64,000 nt of DNA from Nitrososphaerota archaeon (lineage in GTDB: Archaea > Thermoproteota > Nitrososphaeria > Nitrososphaerales > Gagatemarchaeaceae): assembly GCA_029785615.1 (NCBI GenBank), contig JAFLZH010000001.1:250629-314628 (forward strand), read 5' to 3'. The notes beneath the pieces are model-generated. The model was not told the origin of the DNA, searched no databases, and was given only the letters and a program-made list of their open reading frames with translations. Numbering within the stretch: the stretch's first letter is position 1; the number at the start of each line of letters is the position of its first letter. The translations under genes were made by a program, and so were the position numbers. Below, one piece after another: positions 43,901-51,478 of the stretch.

Positions 43901-44094
43901 TGGACTCCAGGATGACCGAAGTGATGGACCTCATAGCCGGCGGGAAGGTCTCCTTCGTGCTCTCGTTCAACGCAAACACCAACGTCGACTCCGAGCTGTT
44001 CCACAAGGTGAGGCGCAAGGCTGTCGACCTGCAGGTCCAGGTCATCTCCACCAAGGAGGAGGCCGAGGCCCTCCTCCTCTGCGTCGGAAGGTAG
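40996..44094 (+). CDS. carB: carbamoyl-phosphate synthase large subunit, start codon unresolved
   Basis: Two homologous ATP-grasp halves. The first has VLVIGSGAIKIGEAGEFDYS and YTLGGKGGG, the second VMVLGAGPYRIGSSVEFDW, followed by an MGS-like C-terminus. It makes carbamoyl phosphate from glutamine-derived ammonia, bicarbonate and two ATP. The conserved N-terminus begins at or before 41002, yet no ATG, GTG or TTG occurs in frame between the stop at 40972-40974 and 41182. GTA 40996, overlapping the carA stop (GTAA), is used here as a working start; 41182 would delete the first beta-alpha-beta unit. Confidence 0.93.
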   Translation, partial: VKKVLVIGSGAIKIGEAGEFDYSGSQCLKALKEEGVDSVLVNPNIATIQTSSQFSDRIHFVPVSVDSVTSVIERERPDGILLGFGGQTALNCGIGLSESGALERYGVKVLGTPIRGIQLTEDRDLFKKTMIGCDVPVPRSFAVYSFDEAKKAADELGFPVIIRVAYTLGGKGGGVARNLQELAQIVERGLNSSLAHQVLVEEYLGGWKQIEYEIMRDRDDNSVIICNMENMLGMRVHTGDNIVVAPSQTLTNAEYHLLRTASLRAARTCGIVGECNIQFALHPGSERYASIEINARLSRSSALASKATGYPLAYVAAKLALGYHLTELKNRVSGTTTALFEPSLDYLVVKMPRWDTVKFDGAARGIGTSMKSIGEVMAVGRGFEEAIQKAARMANPQHDGVVRRGSPPALSAALGMLERPSDTIAFDLAEALRAGAGEKEVAAKSEVDPWFVSKYKNVVDFHAFLESQPPGAAPSKEILTRAKKLGFSDRQIGDLLGIGEDRVREARVRMGVTPVTKVIDTLAAEWPSRTNYLYQTFDAAVDEAPPTSGRKVMVLGAGPYRIGSSVEFDWGTMNMAWALKGLGYEVVVVNCNPETVSTDFDMSDRLYFEELTVERLLAIYDREKPEGMVLCVGGQTPNDLAESLEKRGVTILGTSSQSIETAEDRTKFSALLDRLGIPQPAWGSFRSPAEAATFCSRVGYPVIVRPSHVLSGSAMRVIWDPSELETYITKAAMVNPEYPVVVSEFVEGAREVEVDAVSDGKSTVIGAIIEHVQDAGIHSGDAIMSIPTVSVGKAAKEKIRVYTRSIARELKARGPLNIQFLVRGASVYVIECNLRASRSLPYVCKATGVNLIDVVAPAIEGGTLKRTADVEEPKRFAVKAPMFSFLQMDGADPKLGVEMRSTGEVACFGDTFPEALSQAFLATGHRMPKKGDLGIMLLEPWQETAGVKPLLSRLRGEGIEMLELDEQALDSRMTEVMDLIAGGKVSFVLSFNANTNVDSELFHKVRRKAVDLQVQVISTKEEAEALLLCVGR

Positions 44095-44104
44095 GCGACC
44101 TCCC

Positions 44105-44626
44105 TTGGGGGGCGATGAGCGCGTGGACCTCGTCGACGAGGGGGACTCGGTGGTGGGTACCTCCACCCTGGGCGAGTGCGTGAAGAGGGGGCTGCTGCAC
44201 CGGGCCGTAGCCGTGGTCGTTTCGAGGTCGGACGGCAAGATCCTGCTGCAGCAGAGGAGCCGGGGAGACCTCTGGCAGCCAGGTATGTGGACGCTCTCCT
44301 GCACCGGCCACGTGAGGGAGGGGGAGACCTACGGTGAGGCCGCCGTCCGAGAGTTGGCCGAGGAGCTCGGGCTCCACTCAAGCGTCCTGGGCCTGGGGAA
44401 GTACCTGCTCCCGCCGATGAGGGAAGGGGGGCTCGTCGAGCGCGAGTGGGTGTCGCTCTTCGCCGCCTCGTCCGACGCCCCCACGCGGATCGATCCCGTA
44501 GAGCTGGAGTCGGTCAGAGAGTTCGACGGGCCGGGGCTGAACGCGATGATGGATTCAGGGGAGCTGACCCAGGACGGCGTCCTGCTGCTCCGCAAGTACC
44601 TGCGGCTCAGGCCTGGGCGAGGGTAG
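44105..44626 (+). CDS. Nudix hydrolase, isopentenyl-diphosphate isomerase-like
   Basis: A 173-aa Nudix protein. The Nudix box is GHVREGETYGEAAVRELAEE with LGL. Upstream, VDEGDSVVGTSTLGECVKRG and LLHRAVAVVVSRSDGKILLQ follow the pattern of type 1 IDI and its hydrolase relatives. The isomerase Cys position is CTGHV. Exact activity is uncertain. TTG 44105 is 10 nt after carB; GTG 44123 is an alternative. Confidence 0.82.
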   Translation: MGGDERVDLVDEGDSVVGTSTLGECVKRGLLHRAVAVVVSRSDGKILLQQRSRGDLWQPGMWTLSCTGHVREGETYGEAAVRELAEELGLHSSVLGLGKYLLPPMREGGLVEREWVSLFAASSDAPTRIDPVELESVREFDGPGLNAMMDSGELTQDGVLLLRKYLRLRPGRG

Positions 44627-44667
44627 GCTCCGACGTCTTATTACGACGCCAGATTCGGCCCGACGCG

Positions 44668-45057
44668 TTGACCCCCCTCGAAGAAATCGGCTCCCACCTC
44701 GCAGGGACATCCAGGGCGATCGTAATTTCTGAGAAGGACGTGGATCTTAGGCCCTCGGCGCCGGACAATAGGCTCTTCCTCCTGAAGATTGGGGATGGCT
44801 CCCTCGCAGCGGGGGGGAGGGGGGGCGGCTTCGGCGAGAGGAAGGTCACAGCTGTGTTCTGCTATGGCAGGGCGGGAGGGGCCTGGTCGAAGCTATACGA
44901 GGCAGAAGGGGGGGAGGCCGAGGGGTTCGAAGTGCCGTACTACGTCGCCAGGCTCCCGATGACCCTGGCCGACGGGGAAGAGAGCATGGGCTACGGGGTC
45001 GTGGACCAAGAGCTGGTCGGGGACTTCCTGAGGAAGGCTGGCGTCTCCTCACCTTAA
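44668..45057 (+). CDS. conserved-looking hypothetical protein (129 aa)
   Basis: TTG 44668 is 28 nt from a CTTATTAC box (about 44637-44644). The 129-aa product has a glycine-rich loop in its middle (GRGGGFGERK) and an alternating hydrophobic pattern suggesting an alpha/beta domain. No family is recognised. Frames extending further upstream lie inside the Nudix gene. Confidence 0.65.
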   Translation: MTPLEEIGSHLAGTSRAIVISEKDVDLRPSAPDNRLFLLKIGDGSLAAGGRGGGFGERKVTAVFCYGRAGGAWSKLYEAEGGEAEGFEVPYYVARLPMTLADGEESMGYGVVDQELVGDFLRKAGVSSP

Positions 45058-45085
45058 ATAGAAAGCGCCGCCGGCCCGGACCAGA

Positions 45086-45979
45086 TTGAAGGTACTGGTG
45101 ACGGGCGCCTCCGGGATGGTCGGCCGGAACCTCGCGAGTTACTTCAAGGAGAAGGGGGTCGGGACCATCCCGACCGACCTCACCGGCTGGGAGTTGTCGG
45201 GGGACCTCCTGGACAGGGGCTTCGTGTTCGAAACACTGGCGTCGCAGGACTTCGACGCGATCGTCCATCTCGCGGCCATCACCGAGATCAAGAAGACCAT
45301 CGAGGACCCCGGGCTCTGCTTCAGAGTCAACTGTTTCGGCACCCTGAACATGCTCGAGCTCGCAAAGAGGAAGGGGGTGAAGAGGATCATAGTAGCTTCC
45401 TCGGCCAATGTCTTCGGCGCCCCGAAGACCAACCCGGTGTCCGAGGAGTCACCCTTCGACCCTCGCGTCCCCTACGACTACTCGAAGGTCGCCAACGAGA
45501 ACATGGCGATGGGGTTCTACAAGTCGGTGGGGCTCCCGGTGTCGATCACGCGAAGCTGGCTCCTCTTCGGCGAGTACGACCAGCCCACCAGGGCGACCAT
45601 CAGGTTCATCCGTGCCTGCCTTAAGGACGAGCCTCTCACCCTGTACAACGGAGGGAAGGACACCACCTCCCCCTCCCATGCCGTCAACTACGCCAGGCTG
45701 GCGCTCTCTATCATCAACGACGACAAGGCGCTGGGCCAGGCGTTCAACTTCGGCGGCCTGGGGCCCGTCTCCATCAGGGAGCTGGCGGAGACCGTCAAGA
45801 AGCTGACCGGGTCGAAGTCGGAGCTCAAGCTCCTGCCGCCGAGGAGCGAGCTCGAGAAGGACCCTCAGATCAGCTACCCCACAATCAAGAAGGCGCAGAC
45901 TCTGCTCGGCTACACCCACGAGGTGACGCTGGAGCAGGGGCTGCAGCGGACCATCGACTGGGTGAAGAAGCAGGAGTAG
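45086..45979 (+). CDS. NAD-dependent epimerase/dehydratase
   Basis: A 297-aa extended SDR: VLVTGASGMVGRNLASYF (NAD site), HLAAITEIKKTIEDP, and the YxxxK pair in RVPYDYSKVANENM. It is of the UDP-sugar 4-epimerase type; the sugar is unknown. TTG 45086 is 30 nt from a CTTAAATAG box. Confidence 0.9.
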   Translation: MKVLVTGASGMVGRNLASYFKEKGVGTIPTDLTGWELSGDLLDRGFVFETLASQDFDAIVHLAAITEIKKTIEDPGLCFRVNCFGTLNMLELAKRKGVKRIIVASSANVFGAPKTNPVSEESPFDPRVPYDYSKVANENMAMGFYKSVGLPVSITRSWLLFGEYDQPTRATIRFIRACLKDEPLTLYNGGKDTTSPSHAVNYARLALSIINDDKALGQAFNFGGLGPVSIRELAETVKKLTGSKSELKLLPPRSELEKDPQISYPTIKKAQTLLGYTHEVTLEQGLQRTIDWVKKQE

Positions 45980-46298
45980 GGCGCAGGCCCGCCTGGCTTT
46001 GCTCAGCGAGGCTTCTTGGGGCTCAAGGGCGCAACCCACTCTGTGTTCGCCTGCCCTGGCATGTGCTCGTCAGCGGACCGCCGACTAGGCCACCGTTTAC
46101 CGCAGATCTACGAAGCGGTCTTCATCTGGTCTCTGCGGCATGCCATCAAGGGCCTGGCATCGCACGGAGGTGCGTCCTGACGTTCCTGCCAGCATATGTG
46201 CTTCAACCTTGACGATCCAACATTTCACCGCGCGTTCATGCTGTGTAACGCGGCCAGCGCCCCCATCGCGCGCGAGATGACTCGGCCGGGGTTCGAAC
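45980..46298. other. 319-bp non-coding, structure-rich interval
   Basis: No gene-like frame on either strand. Complementary arms include CCGCAGA/TCTGCGG (46100-46106, 46132-46138), CTGGCA/TGCCAG (46154-46159, 46187-46192) enclosing CGCAC/GTGCG (46161-46165, 46170-46174), and TGCCA/TGGCA (46141-46145, 46155-46159). A T-arm-like GGTTCGAACC lies at 46290-46299 next to the rpsJ stop. It may hold a structured RNA, but no known class could be fitted by eye. Confidence 0.5.
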
Positions 46299-46610
46299 CT
46301 AGGATGTTAGGATAAGCTCTACCTTCACGTCATCGGGGATCCTCAGCTTCGTAATCTGCCTCATGGTCCTGTCGTCGGGCTGGACGTCGAGGATCCTCCT
46401 GTGGACCCTGAGCTGCCAGTGGTCGAAGGTGTGGCTCCCCTCCCCGGTCGGCGCCTTGCGGGTGGTTATCTTGAGCTTCTTTGTGGGGAGCGGCTGAGGG
46501 CCTCTCACCTTCACCCCGGTCTTGTCTGCGATCTCCCTGATGTCGCTGGCGACCTTCTCCAGCTCTGGGAGGTTGGTACTGGTGAGCTTGATCCTGGCGA
46601 ACTGGGCCAT
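46299..46610 (-). CDS. rpsJ: 30S ribosomal protein S10 (uS10)
   Basis: A 103-aa uS10: QFARIKLTSTNLPELEKVAS, the loop GPQPLPTKKLKITTRKAP, and RRILDVQPDDRTMRQITKL. It is part of the 30S head, placed near the tRNA and S14. ATG 46610 is 27 nt from a TCTAAATAG box. The translation factor EF-1alpha gene that often precedes rpsJ in archaea is not adjacent here. Confidence 0.98.
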   Translation of the reverse strand: MAQFARIKLTSTNLPELEKVASDIREIADKTGVKVRGPQPLPTKKLKITTRKAPTGEGSHTFDHWQLRVHRRILDVQPDDRTMRQITKLRIPDDVKVELILTS

Positions 46611-46675
46611 TTTCTTTCACCGGCGTCGAGGAACTCTATTTAGATGTTGCCGAGCCCGGCGATGGCGTACCCACG

Positions 46676-47491
46676 CTACCTGCGCTGGTCCCAGGAGTCG
46701 CCCGCGTATGCTCGCCTGACGGCCGGGACAGCTCCCAGCGCCTGCTCTGGGGTGTACCTGTGGGGGTTGAGCTCCAGACAGACGAGCACGTCCCTCCCGG
46801 ACACCTGCTTCAACAGCGACCCGAGGGGGGCGGTCCCTCTCCCGGGGATCAGGTGGTCGTCCAGTTCGCCCGAGTTGTCGGTCAGGTGTATCTCTGTCAG
46901 GTCTCCCCCGAGCTCCCAGGCGATCTCAGCGGGGTCCTCGCCGCTCGCGTGGGCGTGGCCGCTGTCCAGGGTGACACCCGCCCCAGGGACCTTCTTCAAG
47001 ATAGAGTAGAGGGACTCCGGAGTGCTCGCCAGAGGGTAGTAGTACTTCGAGGCGCTCTTGGTCTGGTTCTCGACGTTGATGCTGACCCTCCCACCAGCCG
47101 CCCTGACCAGCCTCCGCAGCGTTGACGCCGCGCTGTCCTCGGCCAGAGACACCAGCGCCTCGTTGTGCACGCTCCCCGGATGGACGGTGACGACCCGCGC
47201 CCCCAGGAAGACGCAGTACTCCACGAACGACTCCAGGGTCTCAGCGATCGCGTCCTTCACCGGCTGGAACGGCGTCGCGGGGTTCAGGTCGGTGAACGGG
47301 GCGTGGGCGGTCACGACCATGTCGTAGCTCGAAAGGGCGTCCCTGATCCCTTCCTTGCCGGCCCAGCTCGGGTAAGCGTGGGGAACCTCCCCCCAGAGCT
47401 CGATGTAGTCCAGCCCGGCCTCTCCGATGGCCCTTACCGCGGCGCCGGCTTCCAACCCAAGGAGCGACCACGTGCTGAGGCCCAGCCTCAA
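46676..47491 (-). CDS. sugar phosphate isomerase/epimerase (AP-endonuclease-2-like TIM barrel)
   Basis: About 271 aa. It has the xylose-isomerase-like barrel motifs RLGLSTWSLLG (start), VVTVHPGSVHNE, NVENQT (metal Glu), VTLDSGHAHASG and EIHLTDNSGELDDH, and a late Glu in VCLELNPH. The substrate is unknown. The open frame reaches 47644 inside the cNMP gene; TTG 47491, 30 nt after that gene's stop, matches the family start. Confidence 0.85.
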   Translation of the reverse strand: MRLGLSTWSLLGLEAGAAVRAIGEAGLDYIELWGEVPHAYPSWAGKEGIRDALSSYDMVVTAHAPFTDLNPATPFQPVKDAIAETLESFVEYCVFLGARVVTVHPGSVHNEALVSLAEDSAASTLRRLVRAAGGRVSINVENQTKSASKYYYPLASTPESLYSILKKVPGAGVTLDSGHAHASGEDPAEIAWELGGDLTEIHLTDNSGELDDHLIPGRGTAPLGSLLKQVSGRDVLVCLELNPHRYTPEQALGAVPAVRRAYAGDSWDQRR

Positions 47492-47520
47492 CCTCCCCGA
47501 CCCCCGCGAAGGACCAGCGC

Positions 47521-47946
47521 TCAGGACCCGGGCGAGCTTTCGGCCGCTCGGAGCCTCTTGACCAGTTCCTTGAGCATCGGGATCGCAACTTCGGGGTGCG
47601 CCTTTATGAGTCCCGCGAACCCCCAGGACGGGAGGACCCAGCACCTCGTCTGAGATAGCGCCACCACGTCCGCCGACCTCGGCTGCCCGTCTATGACCGA
47701 CATCTCTCCGAAGAACTGGCCCTTCTCCAGCACGGCCAGGGCCTTCTGCGCCTTCCTCACCTCCACCCTGCCGTCCAAGACCAGGTAGAACCCCACCCCC
47801 GACCCTTTCTCGCCTACGACGACCTCTCCGGCTTTGAACGAGACCTCCTTCCCTTCCCTGGCGACCGCCTTGCGGCTCTTCTCGTCGAGGCCCTCGAAGA
47901 ACGGCACCTCCGCTATGAGGTCAACTGTGTCCGAAGAATCTCCCAT
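47521..47946 (-). CDS. cyclic-nucleotide-binding-domain protein
   Basis: A 141-aa stand-alone cNMP-binding beta-roll: VPFFEGLDEKSRKAVA, a FYLVLDGRVEV strand, and the phosphate-binding cassette FFGEMSVIDGQPRSADVVA. No DNA-binding domain is attached. ATG 47946 is 28 nt from a GTTTAAAT box. It is probably cotranscribed with the sugar isomerase. Confidence 0.9.
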   Translation of the reverse strand: MGDSSDTVDLIAEVPFFEGLDEKSRKAVAREGKEVSFKAGEVVVGEKGSGVGFYLVLDGRVEVRKAQKALAVLEKGQFFGEMSVIDGQPRSADVVALSQTRCWVLPSWGFAGLIKAHPEVAIPMLKELVKRLRAAESSPGS

Positions 47947-47996
47947 CCTGCTTCACGGACGCCTCCGCCGATTTAAACTCACCGAGCGCCGCCTGC

Positions 47997-49607
47997 TCAT
48001 CTGAGCGCCTTCCTCCTTAGGAGGTATGCTCGCCAGACCACGATGTCGGCGGCCACCCCCGCGGCGAGTATCACAGCCAGCGCCAGCGACAGGGCGGGAA
48101 ACTTCGCGGCGGCCGGGGTGAGCGTGACTTCGGCGGTCTGCCCTGGATACACCTGCACCACCTTGCTGACCGTCGTCCCCCCGACGCTCATGGAAAAGTT
48201 GTACTCGCCCGGAGGGAGGACCAACGTGAGGGCGCCCCCCCTCCCGGTCTTCAGATGAGCCGGCTGCGACCCAGCCTTATCCACAGTCAGAGTGGCGTTG
48301 CCGATGGGGGTCCCGGCGGAGACAGCGAAAGCGTCCACGGTCCCCAGCGAGGGCTGGATGCTCTCGGTCTGGTAGGGACCTGAGACCGAGACGGGGAACG
48401 CAACCGTGGTCACGTTCTCGAAGTCCAGCGCCACCGACGCCAGGGCTGGGAACGACCGGGCGGTCACGTACAGGCTTCCGCCGTAGGCGTCCGATTCAAC
48501 GACATCCGCCCCAGATGCGGTGGCCGTCACCATCCCCAGGCTCACAGCCTGGGTCGCGTTGCCTAGGCCGATCCTCGTCTCCGGCGCCGGGACCCCGGAC
48601 AGCGTGAAGGAGTCGATCCCATGGTCATTGTAAGTAGTTATCAGCGAGGTCGGCCACGAGGAGGCCGTGCCGTTGAGGGGGGCGCTGAGCTGGAACGAGC
48701 CTGACGTCACTTGGATGATCTGGCTGCAGGCGCCCAGCGAGACCCAGGCGCTACCGTTCACCATGAGGTATGGGGTGTCGTAGGCAGAGATCCCGGCGGA
48801 GGTCCTGACGTAGGACCTGAGGTCGTAGGGCCCGGTCCTCAGGCTGAGATAGGTGGCCATCAGGCCGGTCGAGGGCTCGGTGCTCGCGCCCAGCGTGAGG
48901 ACCTGGCTCTGGCCGGCCATGGTGTCGTAGGTTACCAGTCCCCCCGCGGTGGAGTAGGTCCGGGGGGTGTAGAGCTGGAACCAGGCCGAGAATGGTTGCT
49001 GGGCCTGGGGGGCAAAGGCGCTGATGGAGCTGCCGTTCAGGGACACCGTCATGTCACTCCCTACAGACCCGGGGAGCTGGAATGTGGACTCCCCTCCAGC
49101 CCCCGGCCCCATCAGGCAGGCCTGGATCCCATAGGCGGAGGTGTCGGCAACGGAGTAGCCCAGGACCAGGTCCCCCTTGGACAGGCCGACAGAGGCCACC
49201 GCCGGAGGAGGGAGGGCCGTGGCGTTCAGCACCGGAAACACGACCTGGGCGAGGCCCCCCCCGAGGTATGCATCCAGGGTCCACTGGCCTACCGGTCCCG
49301 TGGAGGGGAAGGCGAAGATCTTGGCGAGGCCCCCCGGGGGGAGCTCAACCGAGGGGAAGACCGAGCCGTTCGGGGTCGCGAGTATCAACGTCATCGTGCT
49401 GCTGTTGGAGTAGGACTGGACCCAGAGGTCGTCGCCGGGGGCGAAGATTGGGACAGCCCTGGAGGCCGGTTGGACGCTCAGCGGCCCGTACCCCAGTCCC
49501 AGCAGGGACTGGACGTAGGAGGTCGTCGCTGCGGCATGGGGGGGCACGGCCGCGAACGTCAGGATGAGCAGGGCAGCCAGGGCCAGGGCGGACTTCTTAC
49601 TTCGCAA
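47997..49607 (-). CDS. exported, C-terminally membrane-anchored protein (536 aa)
   Basis: A signal peptide (KKSALALAALLILTFAAV) is followed by a large Ser/Thr/Gly-rich beta-type ectodomain, an Ig-like or carboxypeptidase-regulatory-like tail (GGALTLVLPPGEYNFSMSVG), then a C-terminal TM helix and the basic cytoplasmic end YLLRRKALR. No catalytic motif is seen; it is likely a cell-surface component. TTG 49607 overlaps the preceding gene by 11 nt. Last gene of the MoxR operon. Confidence 0.82.
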   Translation of the reverse strand: MRSKKSALALAALLILTFAAVPPHAAATTSYVQSLLGLGYGPLSVQPASRAVPIFAPGDDLWVQSYSNSSTMTLILATPNGSVFPSVELPPGGLAKIFAFPSTGPVGQWTLDAYLGGGLAQVVFPVLNATALPPPAVASVGLSKGDLVLGYSVADTSAYGIQACLMGPGAGGESTFQLPGSVGSDMTVSLNGSSISAFAPQAQQPFSAWFQLYTPRTYSTAGGLVTYDTMAGQSQVLTLGASTEPSTGLMATYLSLRTGPYDLRSYVRTSAGISAYDTPYLMVNGSAWVSLGACSQIIQVTSGSFQLSAPLNGTASSWPTSLITTYNDHGIDSFTLSGVPAPETRIGLGNATQAVSLGMVTATASGADVVESDAYGGSLYVTARSFPALASVALDFENVTTVAFPVSVSGPYQTESIQPSLGTVDAFAVSAGTPIGNATLTVDKAGSQPAHLKTGRGGALTLVLPPGEYNFSMSVGGTTVSKVVQVYPGQTAEVTLTPAAAKFPALSLALAVILAAGVAADIVVWRAYLLRRKALR

Positions 49608-50376
49608 CGCCTATCCCCCATGACGCAGCCACCACTCCCAGCGCCGGCGGAGCCAGGACCAGCGGCGGATAGAGACCGGTGAGCGACGCCACGACCGCCC
49701 ACCCCGCCGCGGCGCCCGTCGCGACTATGGCAATCAGGATCTGCCTCGGCTCCACCGCCTTGCTCCTGACGGTCCAGCCCACCGTCGCGTAGAGCAGCAG
49801 TATCACGTAGAGGGCAGCGAAGTCCAGGTAGATGGGATCGGAGGCAGCGAAGGACACATACCCGGAAAAGGCGCTCCGGATCACAGCGCCGACGTCTCCC
49901 CCGGACGTGGCCGCGACCTGGGCGGAGTTGACGAGCAGCAGACCCAACTCGGCCGCCGCGAAGCAGATTGGGAGCACCTTGGTCAGGCTGTCAGAGCGAT
50001 ACATGGAGGCGGCCACCCGGAACGCCACGAACGCCAGCCCGCAGGCCGACACGCCCAGGACCCACCCCAGGATGAGCCCCTGGGCCAGGGCGAGGAATAG
50101 GTTCCCGCCGAATGCGAAGTACATGAGAACCAGGGCGGGGAGCGCGAGGATGTCCGCCCCGTAAAAGTCAATCACGAAGGCGCCGCTGGCTCCCCTCAGC
50201 CTCGGCACCAGGAACAGCGACTCCGTCTTGCCCAGCTGCAGGGCCACGACCATCAGCTCGAAGAACGTCGCCTGGGACAGGACGCCGGAGCCCATCAGGG
50301 CCCCCACGTACTCGAGGTCGATGTAGACCAGGGCCGCCGCTGCCGCGACGGGGAGGACGAGCTCCTTCGCCTTCAT
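49597..50376 (-). CDS. polytopic membrane protein of the MoxR operon (259 aa)
   Basis: About seven hydrophobic segments and no recognised family. It starts at ATG 50376, overlapping the DUF58 gene stop (ATGA), and overlaps the following exported protein by 11 nt, so translation of the three is coupled. It is likely the integral-membrane part of the MoxR/DUF58 system. Confidence 0.8.
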   Translation of the reverse strand: MKAKELVLPVAAAAALVYIDLEYVGALMGSGVLSQATFFELMVVALQLGKTESLFLVPRLRGASGAFVIDFYGADILALPALVLMYFAFGGNLFLALAQGLILGWVLGVSACGLAFVAFRVAASMYRSDSLTKVLPICFAAAELGLLLVNSAQVAATSGGDVGAVIRSAFSGYVSFAASDPIYLDFAALYVILLLYATVGWTVRSKAVEPRQILIAIVATGAAAGWAVVASLTGLYPPLVLAPPALGVVAASWGIGVAK

Positions 50377-51434
50377 TTGCTGAGCACCATGGCCACAAGA
50401 CCGCTGATGTCCTCTCTCCCGGTGAAGAACGCGACGCCTGACCCTATCACCGGGTTCCTCTTACCCCATGAAAGCACCAGGGACGGCTTCTCGAGCACCA
50501 GCGCCATTGTCTCCGCGTCCTGGGTCTCGACCTGCCCCACCACCACGAAGTCGGCGTCCCCGGGGGCTCCCCTGGACTTCTCCCTTCCGCCGTCCCTCCT
50601 CCAGAGCCATACTATCATCTCCGCCAGCTCCGCCGGGTCCCTGGCCTCTGTCACCCTCGCGTCGCCGTCGACCACGTGAAGGAGCCTCACCGCGGTCCCC
50701 GACAGGATCGCAGGGAGCGCGACCCTGGCCATGGCCTCCGACGCCAGGTCCATCCAGATGGCCGTCCCGCGCTCTTCGGCGTCCCTCTTCTCCAGGAAGC
50801 AGACGGTCATCGTTTCAGGTATGTTCGCCTCCCCCACCCTGACGTACAGGCGGTCGCTGGGGAGCTTCGCCTCCCTCTTCCACATTATGTCCCTGGAGCT
50901 CGATGAGGTGTTGTAGACCTCGGCCGAATAGAACTCCTGCCCGAACCCGCTCCTCCCCGCGGGTAGGTCGCCGAGCATGGCCGCGGCAACCCGGATCGGC
51001 TCTCTGCTCCCAAGCAGGAAGGTCGGGAGGAACTCCAGCGTGAGGTCGAGCTCATGGAACTGGCTCCTGACGAAGAGCCCGAGTGGGTCCCCGGCCCCCA
51101 CCCTGACCACGAACCCCTTGAACACCCCGGCGAACCTCGACTCCACCGTGAGGGTCCTCGCGCTTCCCTCTCCTTCCAGCGAGGCCTCCACCCCGTTGGG
51201 GCCCGATACCAGCTCGAAGTCCACGGCGACCCTCCTCCGGCCCGACCATCCCCTCAGGGAAGTCGTAGCCTTCCCGCCCTTGAACGTTCTTTCGCGGCTC
51301 TTCTCGGCGTGGAGGGTCAGCGCCTCGGGAGGGAGCGCCACCACCGCGAGGAGAGAGATCAGCGCCACGAAGGAGAGCGAAAGGGCCGTCGCCATCCCCC
51401 ATCCGAAGTTTGAGAGCGCGCCGACGACGGTCAC
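50373..51434 (-). CDS. DUF58 domain protein (N-terminal extension likely)
   Basis: About 353 aa from GTG 51434. It has two N-terminal TM segments, a beta-rich middle, then the DUF58 signature region GQEFYSAEVYNTSSSSRDIM with WKREAKLPSDRLYV. The in-frame sequence upstream of the GTG (RLTRHGKDFLKATAL) matches the TRRG-type N-terminus common in archaeal DUF58 proteins. No ATG/GTG/TTG precedes it; ATA 51482, overlapping the MoxR stop (ATAA), is the natural position. DUF58 proteins work with MoxR ATPases. Confidence 0.85.
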   Translation of the reverse strand: MTVVGALSNFGWGMATALSLSFVALISLLAVVALPPEALTLHAEKSRERTFKGGKATTSLRGWSGRRRVAVDFELVSGPNGVEASLEGEGSARTLTVESRFAGVFKGFVVRVGAGDPLGLFVRSQFHELDLTLEFLPTFLLGSREPIRVAAAMLGDLPAGRSGFGQEFYSAEVYNTSSSSRDIMWKREAKLPSDRLYVRVGEANIPETMTVCFLEKRDAEERGTAIWMDLASEAMARVALPAILSGTAVRLLHVVDGDARVTEARDPAELAEMIVWLWRRDGGREKSRGAPGDADFVVVGQVETQDAETMALVLEKPSLVLSWGKRNPVIGSGVAFFTGREDISGLVAMVLSK

Positions 51435-51478
51435 CAGGGCTGTGGCCTTCAGGAAGTCCTTGCCGTGTCTTGTCAGCC

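Noticed and set aside
46286..46305. tRNA T-arm at the rpsJ stop
   Set aside because: GGTTCGAACC is present, but no acceptor, D or anticodon stem could be paired on either strand, so no tRNA is called; kept only as part of the non-coding interval.
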